A stretch of 24,730 nt of DNA from CAYWKS01 sp964458935 (GTDB lineage: Bacteria; Planctomycetota; Phycisphaerae; Phycisphaerales; Zrk34): the NCBI GenBank assembly GCA_964458935.1, contig CAYWKS010000040.1, positions 1 to 24,730 on the forward strand, in the 5' to 3' direction. Numbering within the stretch: the stretch's first letter is position 1; each line of letters opens with the position of its first letter. The notes under the pieces are model-generated. The model was not told where the DNA came from, made no database searches, and saw only the letters and a program-made list of their open reading frames with translations. The position numbers were made by a program, and so were the translations under genes. Below are positions 7,221 through 15,600 of the stretch, in pieces.

Positions 7221-8711
7221 ATGACGAGCGACGCTACATCATCGGCTGGGGTGATCCCCGAGCACGCCGAGGATCGGCCGACGATCTGCGGCCACGAAGC
7301 GACGATTCGCGACGCGATCGCCCATCGCCCGCCGGCGACGTCCGGAGCCATCGGTGCGGACTTCGACCGGATCGCAGGCGGCTTCGCGGTCGCGCTGCAC
7401 ATGCACCAGCCGATGATCCCCGATCGTGGCGACATGCAGACTGCGACGTTGATCAGCAATCTGCGGCACATGCTGGACGACCCCGCCGAGGGCACGTCAC
7501 GCAAGGCCAGCAAGTTCATCGACTGCTACCGACGGATGGGGCGTATCGTCCCGCAGCTCGTGGACGCGGGCCACCGCCCGCGCATCATGCTCGAGTACTC
7601 GGGCTGCCTGCTGTGGGGGCTGCGGCAGATGGGGCTCGATGATGTGATCGAGGACCTTCGCCGCGTCACGATCGACCCGCGATATCACGAGCACGTCGAG
7701 TGGCTGGGCATGCCGTGGGGCCACCCGGTCGCCCCGTCGACGCCCGCGCGGGATTTCCGGCGGCACGTGCGCGCGTGGCAGCACCATTTCGCGGGCATGT
7801 TCGGCGTCGAGGCGCTGCAACGCGTGCGCGGGTTCAGCCCGGCGGAGATGGCGCTGCCCAATCACCCCGACCACGCGCACGCGTTCGTGCGGATTCTCCG
7901 CGACTGCGGCTACGACTACGTGCTCGTTCAACAAGACACCGTCGAGCGACCCGACGGCAGCCCCGCCGACCGGCCGGGCCTGCCGCATCGACTCGTCGCC
8001 CGAGACTCCCACGGGCAGACCGCCTGCATCACCGCCATCATCAAGACCGGGCCGTCGAGCACCGATCGTCTCGGTCGGCTCGAGCACGTCCACGAGGCAC
8101 GTGCGCTGAATCGGCTCGACCTGGGCGGCCGGTCCATCCCGCCGCTGGCGTTCCAGATCGCCGACGGTGAGAACGGCCGGATCATCATGGACGAGTTCCC
8201 CGACAAGTACATGCGCGTGATGCGCGAATCGTCGGGCTCGGACCACCCGCCCCTCAACGTCAGCGCGTACCTGGCCTGCCTGCGGGATCGCGGCCTGACC
8301 GAAGACGCTTTCGATCCGATCCAGCCGATCCTTCAGCATCGCATCTGGCGCGAATTCCGCGAGGGCGCCGGGCCCGATGCGTTGGCCGAGTTGATCGATC
8401 GCCTCGAGAGGCACGATGAGGCGTTCCACATGGAAGGGGGGAGCTGGAGCGCTGAACGGTCGTGGGTCGCGGGGTACGAGCAGGTGCTGGACCCGATGCA
8501 GACCGCATCGATGCTGTTCCGCGATCGCGCCGACGCCGGGATCGTTCCCCCGGAGGACGTCCGCTACCGCAACGCGCTGTACCACCTGCTGCTGAGCCAG
8601 ACGAGCTGCTACCGCTACTGGGGCGGGGGGGTCTGGACCGAGCGTGGTCGCGAGATCTGCCGGAGGGTCATGGACATCCTCCGCCATGACTTCCCGATGG
8701 ACGCCGGATAA
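7221..8711 (+). CDS. Glycoside hydrolase family 57-like protein
   Basis: A 496-residue predicted cytoplasmic enzyme; no signal peptide is seen. After a poorly conserved N-terminal 50 residues, FAVALHMHQPMIP (55-67) matches GH57 region 1 (the HQP motif). MLEYSGCLLWGL (123-134) and MPWGHPVAPSTPARDF (164-179) fit the next two regions. RVRGFSPAEMALP (201-213) fits the region holding the catalytic nucleophile, here probably Glu209. The later acid/base Asp region is not obvious to me. GH57 enzymes act on alpha-glucans or alpha-galactosides by a retaining mechanism; the substrate here cannot be assigned. The ATG at 7221 has only a weak ribosome site (GATGAGA). It lies 59 bases after apbE and 88 bases before GH42, probably a metabolic neighbour of GH42 rather than of apbE. 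Confidence 0.8.
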   Translation: MTSDATSSAGVIPEHAEDRPTICGHEATIRDAIAHRPPATSGAIGADFDRIAGGFAVALHMHQPMIPDRGDMQTATLISNLRHMLDDPAEGTSRKASKFIDCYRRMGRIVPQLVDAGHRPRIMLEYSGCLLWGLRQMGLDDVIEDLRRVTIDPRYHEHVEWLGMPWGHPVAPSTPARDFRRHVRAWQHHFAGMFGVEALQRVRGFSPAEMALPNHPDHAHAFVRILRDCGYDYVLVQQDTVERPDGSPADRPGLPHRLVARDSHGQTACITAIIKTGPSSTDRLGRLEHVHEARALNRLDLGGRSIPPLAFQIADGENGRIIMDEFPDKYMRVMRESSGSDHPPLNVSAYLACLRDRGLTEDAFDPIQPILQHRIWREFREGAGPDALAELIDRLERHDEAFHMEGGSWSAERSWVAGYEQVLDPMQTASMLFRDRADAGIVPPEDVRYRNALYHLLLSQTSCYRYWGGGVWTERGREICRRVMDILRHDFPMDAG

Positions 8712-8727
8712 GCCCGGATGGCGCCGG

Positions 8728-8756
8728 TCGTCAGCCCGAGCGGCTTCAATTATAGT
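8728..8756 (+). promoter_or_regulatory. Sigma-70-like promoter of the GH42 gene
   Basis: TCGTCA (8728-8733, four of six bases of the -35 consensus), a 17-base spacer, and TATAGT (8751-8756). Predicted start is near 8763, giving a leader of about 37 bases that contains AAGGAG (8784-8789) before the ATG at 8800. This suggests GH42 can be transcribed independently of the upstream GH57 gene. Confidence 0.55.
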
Positions 8757-8799
8757 GCGGCGGTCGCGTGACCCGTATCAGCCAAGGAGTGTCCGTTCC

Positions 8800-10854
8800 A
8801 TGTCCATGCGCTACCCGCCCATCCACCCGCGCTGCCCGCACATGATGCACGGCGGCGATTACAACCCCGACCAGTGGATCCGCACGCCGGAGGTCTGGGA
8901 CGAGGACATGCGTCTGATGAAGCTGTCCGGCTGCAACGCCATGTCCATCTGCATCTTCGCCTGGTCGGCGCTGGAGCCGGCCGAGGGTCGGTTCGAGTTC
9001 GGCTGGCTCGACACGATCATGGACAAGCTGGCGGATAACGGGGCGCACGCGGTGATGGCGACGCCGAGCGGGGCGAAGCCGGCCTGGTTGAGCGAGGCTT
9101 ACCCGGAGGTTCGCCGCATGGGCCGCGATCGCGTGCGGCAACGGCACGGCTGGCGGCACAACCACTGCCGCACCTCGCCGGTCTATCGCGAGAAGTGCGT
9201 GATCATCAACACCAAGCTCGCGGAGCGGTACAAGGACCACCCGGCGCTCGCGGTGTGGCACGCCTCGAACGAGTACAACGGCAGCGATTGCCACTGCGAC
9301 CTGTGTTACGCCGCATTCCAGGGCTGGCTGCGTCGCCGCTACGACGACGATATCGACAAGCTCAACCACGCGTACTGGGCGGCCTTCTGGTCGCACACCT
9401 TCCCCAGCTTCGAGCACGTGATCCCGATCGACGGCGGGATTCACGGGCTGATGCTCGACTGGGAACGCTTCAAGACCGAGCAGACCATCGACTTCTTCAA
9501 GGCCGAGACCGAGCCCCTGAGACGGATCACGCCGGATGTGCCCGTGACGACCAACTTCATGACCGGCAGCCCGACTCTGGACTACGGTGCGTTCGCTCGG
9601 GCGGTGGACGTGATCTCGTGGGATTCGTATCCGAACTGGCACGAGATGACTCCGGACGTTCGTATCGCGGCCATGACCGGGTTTGAGCATGACATCAACC
9701 GAGCGGCGAAGGGCGGTAAGCCGTTCATGCTGATGGAGAGTGTGCCGAGCATCCCGACGCGTGGCCGCGTCAAGAAGCGGAAGAAGCCCGGCATGCACCT
9801 GCTGTCGAGCCTGCAGGCGGTGGCTCACGGGTCGGACACGGTCCAGTACTTCCAGTGGCGCAAGAGCCGCGGATGCAAGGAGAAGTTCCACGGCGCCGTG
9901 ATCGATCACGCCGGCCACGAGCATACCCGGGAGTTCCGCGAGGTCGCCGAGGTGGGCCGGGCCCTGGCGAAGCTGGATCACGTGGTCGGCACCACCGTGC
10001 AGCCCGAGGTCGCCGTGATCCACGACTGGGAGAACTGGTGGGCGTTGGACGCCGGGGCCAAGGTGTATCTCGGCGACAACGTGAAGTATCGCCAGACCTG
10101 CGTGGACCATTACGAGCCGTTCTGGAAGCTCGGCGTGCCCGTCGACGTCATCGACCAGACGTATCCGCTGGAGGCGTACAAGCTGGTGGTCTTGCCGATG
10201 GCGTACATGTTGCGTCCCGGATTTGCCGAACGCCTGCGGGCCTTCGTCGCCGGCGGGGGCACGGCGGTGATGACCTACTGGAGCGGGGTCGTCGACCCGA
10301 CGGACCTGTGCTACCTCGGCGGTGTCCCGGCCGAGGGACTGGGCGAGGTGTTCGGCGTGTGGGAGGAAGAGAGTCAGAGCTACTACCCCGACGAGTCGGT
10401 CACGGTCCGCATGAACCCCGGCAACGCGCTGGGTGTCGAGGGCGAGTACCGGGCGATCGAAACCTGCTCGGTCATCCACGCCCGGGGCGCCGACGTGCTG
10501 GCGACCTACGCCGACGACTACCTCGCGGGCGGCCCGGCGCTGACGGTCAACCGGCACGGCGAGGGCCGGGCTTGTTATATCGCCGCACGCACGGGCGTCG
10601 ACCTGCTCGACGCGCTGTACGGCCGCCTCGTGGCGGAGCTGAGCATCGCGCCGGTGCTGCCGGGCCCGATGCCGGCGGGCGTGACGGCGCAACTCCGGAC
10701 CGACGGCCAGAGCCGCTACGTCTTCCTGCAGAACTACAACGACCACGATGCGACCGTCGAGCTGGACACGGACTACACCGACCTGCTCACCGGCCGGTCG
10801 CACGGCGGCCGGGTCACGCTGGGCGGGTACGGGGTCATGGTGCTGACCGCGTGA
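8800..10854 (+). CDS. Beta-galactosidase, glycoside hydrolase family 42
   Basis: A 684-residue enzyme, the full GH42 length, that hydrolyses terminal beta-galactosides in the cytoplasm (no signal peptide). The start at 8800 is chosen because AAGGAG lies 10 bases upstream; an in-frame ATG at 8806 is possible, and the longer open frame from 8644 only reads through the end of GH57. The TIM barrel begins with GGDYNPDQW (18-26). Cys123 and the CHCDLC cluster (Cys164, Cys166, Cys169) match the zinc site of the family. Glu158 in WHASNEYN is the expected acid/base and Glu313 in MLMESVPS the nucleophile. A trimerisation-like domain (AVIHDWENWWAL region) and a small C-terminal beta domain follow. It ends 6 bases from the converging GH130 gene. 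The natural substrate may be a plant or algal galactoside rather than lactose. Confidence 0.95.
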   Translation: MSMRYPPIHPRCPHMMHGGDYNPDQWIRTPEVWDEDMRLMKLSGCNAMSICIFAWSALEPAEGRFEFGWLDTIMDKLADNGAHAVMATPSGAKPAWLSEAYPEVRRMGRDRVRQRHGWRHNHCRTSPVYREKCVIINTKLAERYKDHPALAVWHASNEYNGSDCHCDLCYAAFQGWLRRRYDDDIDKLNHAYWAAFWSHTFPSFEHVIPIDGGIHGLMLDWERFKTEQTIDFFKAETEPLRRITPDVPVTTNFMTGSPTLDYGAFARAVDVISWDSYPNWHEMTPDVRIAAMTGFEHDINRAAKGGKPFMLMESVPSIPTRGRVKKRKKPGMHLLSSLQAVAHGSDTVQYFQWRKSRGCKEKFHGAVIDHAGHEHTREFREVAEVGRALAKLDHVVGTTVQPEVAVIHDWENWWALDAGAKVYLGDNVKYRQTCVDHYEPFWKLGVPVDVIDQTYPLEAYKLVVLPMAYMLRPGFAERLRAFVAGGGTAVMTYWSGVVDPTDLCYLGGVPAEGLGEVFGVWEEESQSYYPDESVTVRMNPGNALGVEGEYRAIETCSVIHARGADVLATYADDYLAGGPALTVNRHGEGRACYIAARTGVDLLDALYGRLVAELSIAPVLPGPMPAGVTAQLRTDGQSRYVFLQNYNDHDATVELDTDYTDLLTGRSHGGRVTLGGYGVMVLTA

Positions 10855-10860
10855 CGCCGG

Positions 10861-12372
10861 CTAATGCGGCGGGTTGTCCATCAGGACGTTGACGAGGTGG
10901 CCCAGGTCGATCATGGCGATCGTGGTGGTCTTGTCGGCCAGCGCGAAGGGCATGTAGAGCTGGTCGTGGTGGGCCATCGCGCCGCAGGTGTAGACGACGT
11001 TGGGCACGTAGCCCTCGCGTTCCTTGCCGCTGGGGCTGATCAGCGGCTCGGGCAGGGCGCCGATCACCCGCATCGGGTCGTCGCGATCGAGCAGCATCGC
11101 ACCGATGTGGTAGGTCCGCATCGGCCCCACGCCGTGGGTCAGCAGCAGCCAGCCCTCGGAGGTCTCGATCGGCGAGCCGCAGTTGCCCAGTTGCACCAGC
11201 TCCCACGGGCGGCGGGGCGCGACCAGCCGCTCGGCCGTCTCCCAGAAGTACTCGTAGTCGCTGTAGCTGATGAACAGGTTCTCACCGTCGATCCGGGTGC
11301 ACATCACGAAGTGCCCGCCGATCTTCCGGGGGAACAGGGCCATGCCCTTGTTCGTCGCGCACGCGCCATTGAGCGAATGCATCTCGAGGCAGCGGAAGTC
11401 GCGGGTGTGCATCATCATCGGCACGATGCGATGGCCGTTGTAGGCGGTGTATGTGCCGTAGTAGTCGACCGCGCCGTCGTCGTCGACGAAGCGGACGAGC
11501 CGCAGGTCCTCGATCCCCCGTCGCTCGTCGTCGCTCATCGGGTAGATCACGTGCTCGGTGATGTCGGAATCGGGCGGGAGCTGCACGCGGTAGTTGCTCC
11601 GGGCCAGCCACACCATCGTGTTCACCGTCTGCTCGACGTTGGGCTGGTCGGCGAACTGGTTGTGGGTGTTCTGGGCGGCCTCGTTGAGCTGGTTGAGCGT
11701 GAACTCGTCGTCCAGCGATTCAAGGATCGCGCGCGTCGTCGGGTTGTTCACGCCGATCTCGTTGAGCTTGCGCTCGAAGACGGGCTTGAGGTAGCGGCGG
11801 TCGGGCACGACGCGGGAGCGGCTGACGACGATGGGCGGCGGGTCGACGCAGATCGTGTGGTTGTCGCCGATCACGCCCGTGCGGAAGACGATCGACGAGA
11901 CGTGCCCCTCGCCGGTGGCCCGCAGGCTCATGATGTACCGCACCGCGCCGCCGGGCAGGCGCGACTGGTCGGGGTGCGGCACGATCGACGGGTTGAACAG
12001 CGCCGCCGACTCGATCGCGTACTCCATGGTCATGTACGCCCCGGCGAGCAGGCGGCGGTTCTGGGACCAGTCGCCGCAGAACGCGCACAGCGACAACGCG
12101 GCGCGGTAATGCTCCTCGAAGGTGGTCCGCAGGTCGCGATGGCGGCCGGCGTAACTGGCCTCCACCCCCGAGAGCTCGCGGTCGACCTGTTCCTCGCTGA
12201 GCGCCTCGATGCGCTGCAGCAGGTCGTGGACGCGACCGCTGCTGCCCCCGCCGGGCATGAACGGCAGCGTGATCACCCGCCGCTCGTCGTTGATGAACTG
12301 CAGCGGCAGCCGGCGGACCGGCACGTCGCGACAGCATCGGATCGTGTTGTTCTGAGTCAAGGCCTGAGTCAT
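10861..12372 (-). CDS. GH130-type glycosidase / glycoside phosphorylase
   Basis: A 503-residue cytoplasmic protein of the GH130 (beta-mannoside phosphorylase-related) five-bladed propeller family, in its long form. Features: CCRDVPVRRLPLQF (13-26), the segment GAYMTMEYAIESAALFNPS (111-129) with the EY..E pattern, RATGEGHVSSIVFRTG (151-166), and near the end TYHIGAMLLDRDDPMRVIG and YVPNVVYTCGA. Family members phosphorolyse or hydrolyse beta-1,2- or beta-1,4-mannosides. I chose the ATG at 12372, preceded by GAGGATGGGG. An upstream in-frame ATG at 12423 would add 17 residues (MRPIGYASPY...) that do not look conserved. It is the last gene of a minus-strand operon behind the GT4-toroid gene, with an 87-base gap. 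GT4 and GH130 genes occur side by side in other bacteria, so synthesis and breakdown of the same mannoside-like product is likely. Confidence 0.88.
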   Translation of the reverse strand: MTQALTQNNTIRCCRDVPVRRLPLQFINDERRVITLPFMPGGGSSGRVHDLLQRIEALSEEQVDRELSGVEASYAGRHRDLRTTFEEHYRAALSLCAFCGDWSQNRRLLAGAYMTMEYAIESAALFNPSIVPHPDQSRLPGGAVRYIMSLRATGEGHVSSIVFRTGVIGDNHTICVDPPPIVVSRSRVVPDRRYLKPVFERKLNEIGVNNPTTRAILESLDDEFTLNQLNEAAQNTHNQFADQPNVEQTVNTMVWLARSNYRVQLPPDSDITEHVIYPMSDDERRGIEDLRLVRFVDDDGAVDYYGTYTAYNGHRIVPMMMHTRDFRCLEMHSLNGACATNKGMALFPRKIGGHFVMCTRIDGENLFISYSDYEYFWETAERLVAPRRPWELVQLGNCGSPIETSEGWLLLTHGVGPMRTYHIGAMLLDRDDPMRVIGALPEPLISPSGKEREGYVPNVVYTCGAMAHHDQLYMPFALADKTTTIAMIDLGHLVNVLMDNPPH

Positions 12373-12459
12373 CGCAACCCCATCCTCGCTAAGGTACGGC
12401 GATGCATAACCTATCGGCCGCATCCACCCCGATCGTGCAGAACCCGCCCGCCCGGTATG

Positions 12460-14823
12460 TTATCGCTCATCGGCCGGCGCGTCGCCATCGCCAGCCGCGG
12501 CGTCGGCGGTTCCGGGCGTCGCCGCCGCCGCGTCCGGCGACTCGGCCGTGATCAGCGCCTCGGCGCGGTTCAGCCACATCACCGTCAGCAGCGAGATCAG
12601 CCACGCCAGCGTCGACTCGGCGCCCTCGTTGAGGTTGGGCCCGTCGGCATGCAGGCCGTCCCGGCACCCGCCGGTCTGGTAGTTGTACAGCATGGATTGC
12701 GTGTCGTTCTTGCCGGTGAACCAGCCGAGGATCACCCGGGCGCGGTCGATCCACGCGCTGTCTTGCGTGGCGCGGTACGCCTCGGCGCACGCCTCGACCA
12801 GCGCCATCGCCTCGATCGGCTGCTGATCGAAACGGGCGCGCGACCCGTCGCGGCTCAGCCAGCCGTGGTTGCCGATCAGGCTGACATTCTTGTCTTCGCC
12901 CACCTGCAGTTCGATCAACCAGTCCAGCGAGCGCAGCCCCTGGTCGACCATGTCCCGGTTGGGGATCCACTGGCCCGCGAGGATCAGCGCGTGCGGCAGC
13001 TTGGCGTTGTCGTAGGTGACCAGGTCCTCGCACCACGGCCAGTCACCGGTGGCGTGCTCCCTGAACAGGGAGAACAGCCGGTCCGCGGTCTCGTTGCGGA
13101 TGCGGCGGACGTGGGTGTCGCCGGAGAAGCGGCTGAGGTAGGCGTGCAGGCCCACCAGCGCAAACGCCCACGACCGCTTGTGCGTCAGGTGCTCGACCGC
13201 GTCGAGCGACTGATGGAATAGCCGCGTGGCAAACGCGAGCATGCTGTCCGATGGCGCCAGCGCCGTGGCGAGCCCCAGCGACCAGATCGTCCGCGCGTGG
13301 GCGTCGTCGCTGCCGGCGTCCTCCATCCAGCGCCGGTCGAAGCTCATGAAGTTGCGGAACCGCCGGTTCTCGGTGTTGAACGCGTGGTAGAGGAACGACA
13401 GGTAGGTGTCGGCCAGGGGCAGCACCGACTCGTCGCGCTCCAGGTCGTAGCACATCAGCGCCGCGACCAGCGCCCGGCAGTTGTCGTCGATGCAGTAGCC
13501 GTGGTGGCGGTCGGGGATCGCGTAGATCGCGTGCTGGTAGATGCCGGTGTCATCGGTCATGCGGCGCAGGTGCGCCAGGCTCAGCTCCGGCAGGGCGCGG
13601 CGGCCGATCGCGTCGGGGTGGGCGAACATGACCGGCCGGGGCTTCTTCCGCCGCTCCGCCGCCACCGCCTTCGCCAGCGTCAGGTACCCACGGCCGACCT
13701 CGGGCCAGACCATCGAGCGGCAGTGGACATACGCCCGCTTGCGCATGGCGTTGCGCTGCAGCTCGTCGTCGAGCAGCTCGTTGATGGTCTGCGCGAGTTG
13801 CTGAGAATCACCGAAGGGGAACAGCCGACCGCGATCCTCCGACAGCAGCTCCTCGGCGTGCCAGTAGGGCGTGGAGACCACCGCCTTGCCGGCGCCCACG
13901 GCGTAGGCGAGCGTGCCGGAGGTGATCTGTTCCGCCTTGGGGTAGGGCGAGACGTAGATGTCGGTCGCCCCGAGGTAGCCGGTCAGCTCCTCGATGTTGA
14001 CGAATCGGTTATGGAACTTGACGTGGTCTTCGAGGCCGAGCTGTTCGACCAGCCGCTCGAGCGAATCGCGGTAGGCGTTGCCCTCCTGCTTGAGCACGTG
14101 CGGGTGGGTCGCGCCCAGGACGATGTACATGACGTCGGGGTGTTGCTCGACGATCTGCGGCATGGCGTTGATCGCGACGTCGATGCCCTTGCCCGGCGAC
14201 AGCAGCCCGAAGGTCAGGAGCACCTTGCGGTCCTCCAGCGAGAAAAGGTCCTTGTAATAGTGGGTATCGACGAACGGGACGTCGGGGATGCCGTGGGGGA
14301 TGTAGACGATCTTCTCGTCGGCCACACCGTAGACCTCGCGGAGCAGCCGCGCGGCGAGGTGCGTCATAACCACCAGGCGATCGCTCTGGCGGGCGATGTC
14401 GCGGAGGACGGCGCGCTGCCCGCGTGTCGGCTCGGTCAGGATCGTGTGCAGGGTTGTGATGATCGGCATCCGAAGCCGCCGCATCAGGTTGAGCACGTAG
14501 CTGCCGTCTTCGCCGCCGTAGATGCCGTACTCGTGCTGGATGATCGCCACGTCGATCTGGTTGATGTTAAGCAGCTCCGCCGCCGTCACGTACTGCCGCT
14601 GCTGATGCGCGGGGATCTGGAAGCGGACCTCGGGCGGGTAGGGGTAGCTCTCGGGCGTGTCATCCATGGCGATGACGCTGAGCTGGCCGTCGCCGGGCTG
14701 CATCACCTGCGCCAGCGCATCATGCAGGTCCTTGGTGAACGTGCCGATCCCGCAACGCCGCGGCACGTAACTGGCCAGCAGCGACAGGGTCTGCACACGC
14801 GCGTCGTCGGGAATCTGGGTCAT
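12460..14823 (-). CDS. GT4 glycosyltransferase fused to C-terminal alpha/alpha-toroid-like domain
   Basis: A 787-residue bifunctional-looking cytoplasmic protein. Residues 10-400 form a GT-B fold of family GT4: PRRCGIGTFTKDLHDAL (21-37) is the donor-side glycine loop, IIQHEYGIYGGEDG (94-107) and TTLHTIL (123-129) lie in the N-lobe, and LTFGLLSPGKGIDVAINA (203-220) opens the C-lobe. In the nucleotide-sugar region (AEQITSGTLAYAVGAGKAVV, 297-316) the first Glu of the EX7E motif is present (Glu298), but the second position is Ala. Residues 410-755 are helix-rich with repeated aromatic/acid patterns (DNCRALVAAL, RRFRNFMSFDR, GDWPWCEDLVTYDNAKLPHAL), like an alpha/alpha-toroid. The last 40 residues are Ala/Asp-rich and probably disordered. 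The start is supported by AGGGATGG just upstream. It is co-directional with the SIS isomerase and GH130; substrate unknown, probably a mannosyl or glucosyl transfer. Confidence 0.88.
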   Translation of the reverse strand: MTQIPDDARVQTLSLLASYVPRRCGIGTFTKDLHDALAQVMQPGDGQLSVIAMDDTPESYPYPPEVRFQIPAHQQRQYVTAAELLNINQIDVAIIQHEYGIYGGEDGSYVLNLMRRLRMPIITTLHTILTEPTRGQRAVLRDIARQSDRLVVMTHLAARLLREVYGVADEKIVYIPHGIPDVPFVDTHYYKDLFSLEDRKVLLTFGLLSPGKGIDVAINAMPQIVEQHPDVMYIVLGATHPHVLKQEGNAYRDSLERLVEQLGLEDHVKFHNRFVNIEELTGYLGATDIYVSPYPKAEQITSGTLAYAVGAGKAVVSTPYWHAEELLSEDRGRLFPFGDSQQLAQTINELLDDELQRNAMRKRAYVHCRSMVWPEVGRGYLTLAKAVAAERRKKPRPVMFAHPDAIGRRALPELSLAHLRRMTDDTGIYQHAIYAIPDRHHGYCIDDNCRALVAALMCYDLERDESVLPLADTYLSFLYHAFNTENRRFRNFMSFDRRWMEDAGSDDAHARTIWSLGLATALAPSDSMLAFATRLFHQSLDAVEHLTHKRSWAFALVGLHAYLSRFSGDTHVRRIRNETADRLFSLFREHATGDWPWCEDLVTYDNAKLPHALILAGQWIPNRDMVDQGLRSLDWLIELQVGEDKNVSLIGNHGWLSRDGSRARFDQQPIEAMALVEACAEAYRATQDSAWIDRARVILGWFTGKNDTQSMLYNYQTGGCRDGLHADGPNLNEGAESTLAWLISLLTVMWLNRAEALITAESPDAAAATPGTADAAAGDGDAPADER

Positions 14824-14895
14824 GGTCCATCCCTGGCAGGCGTCGTCATCACATCGGCATCACCGCGGCGTGGCACTCCACGCTCGCGGGTCGGC

Positions 14896-15474
14896 TCACG
14901 CTTGGCACAGTCGCGCGTCGACGATCTGCGTGATCGTGTGGATCAGCAGCTTGTGGGCTTCCTGGATCCGGGCGGTGTCGTCGGCCTCGACGAGCAGTTC
15001 CACGTCGGCCAGGCCGCGGGTCGGGCCGCCGTCCCGGCCGAGCAGGGCGATCGCGGTCAGTCCGAGCGGTCGTGCGGCGGCGACGGCCCGGCGTACGTTC
15101 TCGCTGGCGCCGCTGGTCGATAGCGCGACCAGCACGTCCCCGGGCCGGCCGTACGCCCGCACCTGCCGCTCGAAGACGTGCTCGAAGGTGTAGTCGTTGC
15201 AGATGGCGGTCATGTCACCGCCGTGCACGTTGAGGCAGATCGCCGGGTAAGGCCGCCGATCGTTGACGAAGCGGCAGACGAATTCGGTGGTCATGTGGGC
15301 CGCGTCGGCCGCGCTGCCGCCGTTGCCGCAGGTCAACAGCTTCCGCCCGCCGAGCAGGCTGTCGCCGATGATCGCCGCGGCCCGGTCGAGCTGCGGGGCG
15401 AGCTCGGCGAGGCCGCCGAAGATCGCCGTCGCCTCATCCACGTTGCGCTGGATCGCCGATCGTGCGTCGTTCAT
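14896..15474 (-). CDS. gmhA: GmhA-like phosphoheptose isomerase (SIS domain)
   Basis: A 192-residue single SIS-domain protein, the same length as E. coli GmhA, which converts sedoheptulose 7-phosphate to glycero-manno-heptose 7-phosphate for heptose synthesis. The sugar-phosphate loop is LLTCGNGGSAADAAHMTTEF (47-65?), with Glu64 at the position of the GmhA catalytic Glu. VALSTSGASENV (116-127) is the second SIS loop, and QEAHKLLIHTITQIVD supplies His174 at the place of the GmhA catalytic His. NDRRPYPAICLN is also typical. The longer open frame to 16413 is the antisense of glutamine synthetase. It starts a minus-strand operon 72 bases before the GT4-toroid gene and is divergent from glnA, so its heptose or hexose product may feed that glycosyltransferase. 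No clear Shine-Dalgarno is present. Confidence 0.88.
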   Translation of the reverse strand: MNDARSAIQRNVDEATAIFGGLAELAPQLDRAAAIIGDSLLGGRKLLTCGNGGSAADAAHMTTEFVCRFVNDRRPYPAICLNVHGGDMTAICNDYTFEHVFERQVRAYGRPGDVLVALSTSGASENVRRAVAAARPLGLTAIALLGRDGGPTRGLADVELLVEADDTARIQEAHKLLIHTITQIVDARLCQA

Positions 15475-15565
15475 GCCACCGTAGTCTATCCGATGAGGCG
15501 GCAACGCACCTCCATCATCGCAGCGCCCGGGCCTGCGCGGGTCGAGCCGATGACCGGCAATTGTC

Positions 15566-15594
15566 TGGCCACCCGCCCGCGCTTGCGATATTCT
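15566..15594 (+). promoter_or_regulatory. Promoter of glnA with -10 abutting the start codon
   Basis: TGGCCA (15566-15571, four of six -35 bases), a 17-base spacer and TATTCT (15589-15594, four of six bases of TATAAT). The ATG at 15601 sits 7 bases after the hexamer, so the predicted transcript starts at or within a base or two of the start codon. No Shine-Dalgarno precedes glnA, which fits a leaderless mRNA. Confidence 0.5.
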
Positions 15595-15600
15595 CACGCC

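Noticed and set aside
8746..10803. Minus-strand open frame of 685 codons opposite GH42
   Set aside because: Same reasoning: the GH42 frame has zinc-site and catalytic residues, while the opposite strand gives Val/Arg/Asp-rich noise.
10864..13221. Plus-strand open frame of 785 codons
   Set aside because: Antisense to GH130 and GT4, crossing their boundary; no recognisable motif.
13297..15123. Plus-strand open frame of 608 codons
   Set aside because: Antisense to GT4 and gmhA; Val/Asp/Arg-rich composition typical of a shadow frame.
15178..15600. N-terminal extension of glutamine synthetase
   Set aside because: It is the antisense of gmhA; the family start at 15601 matches known GSI proteins and the promoter lies just before it.
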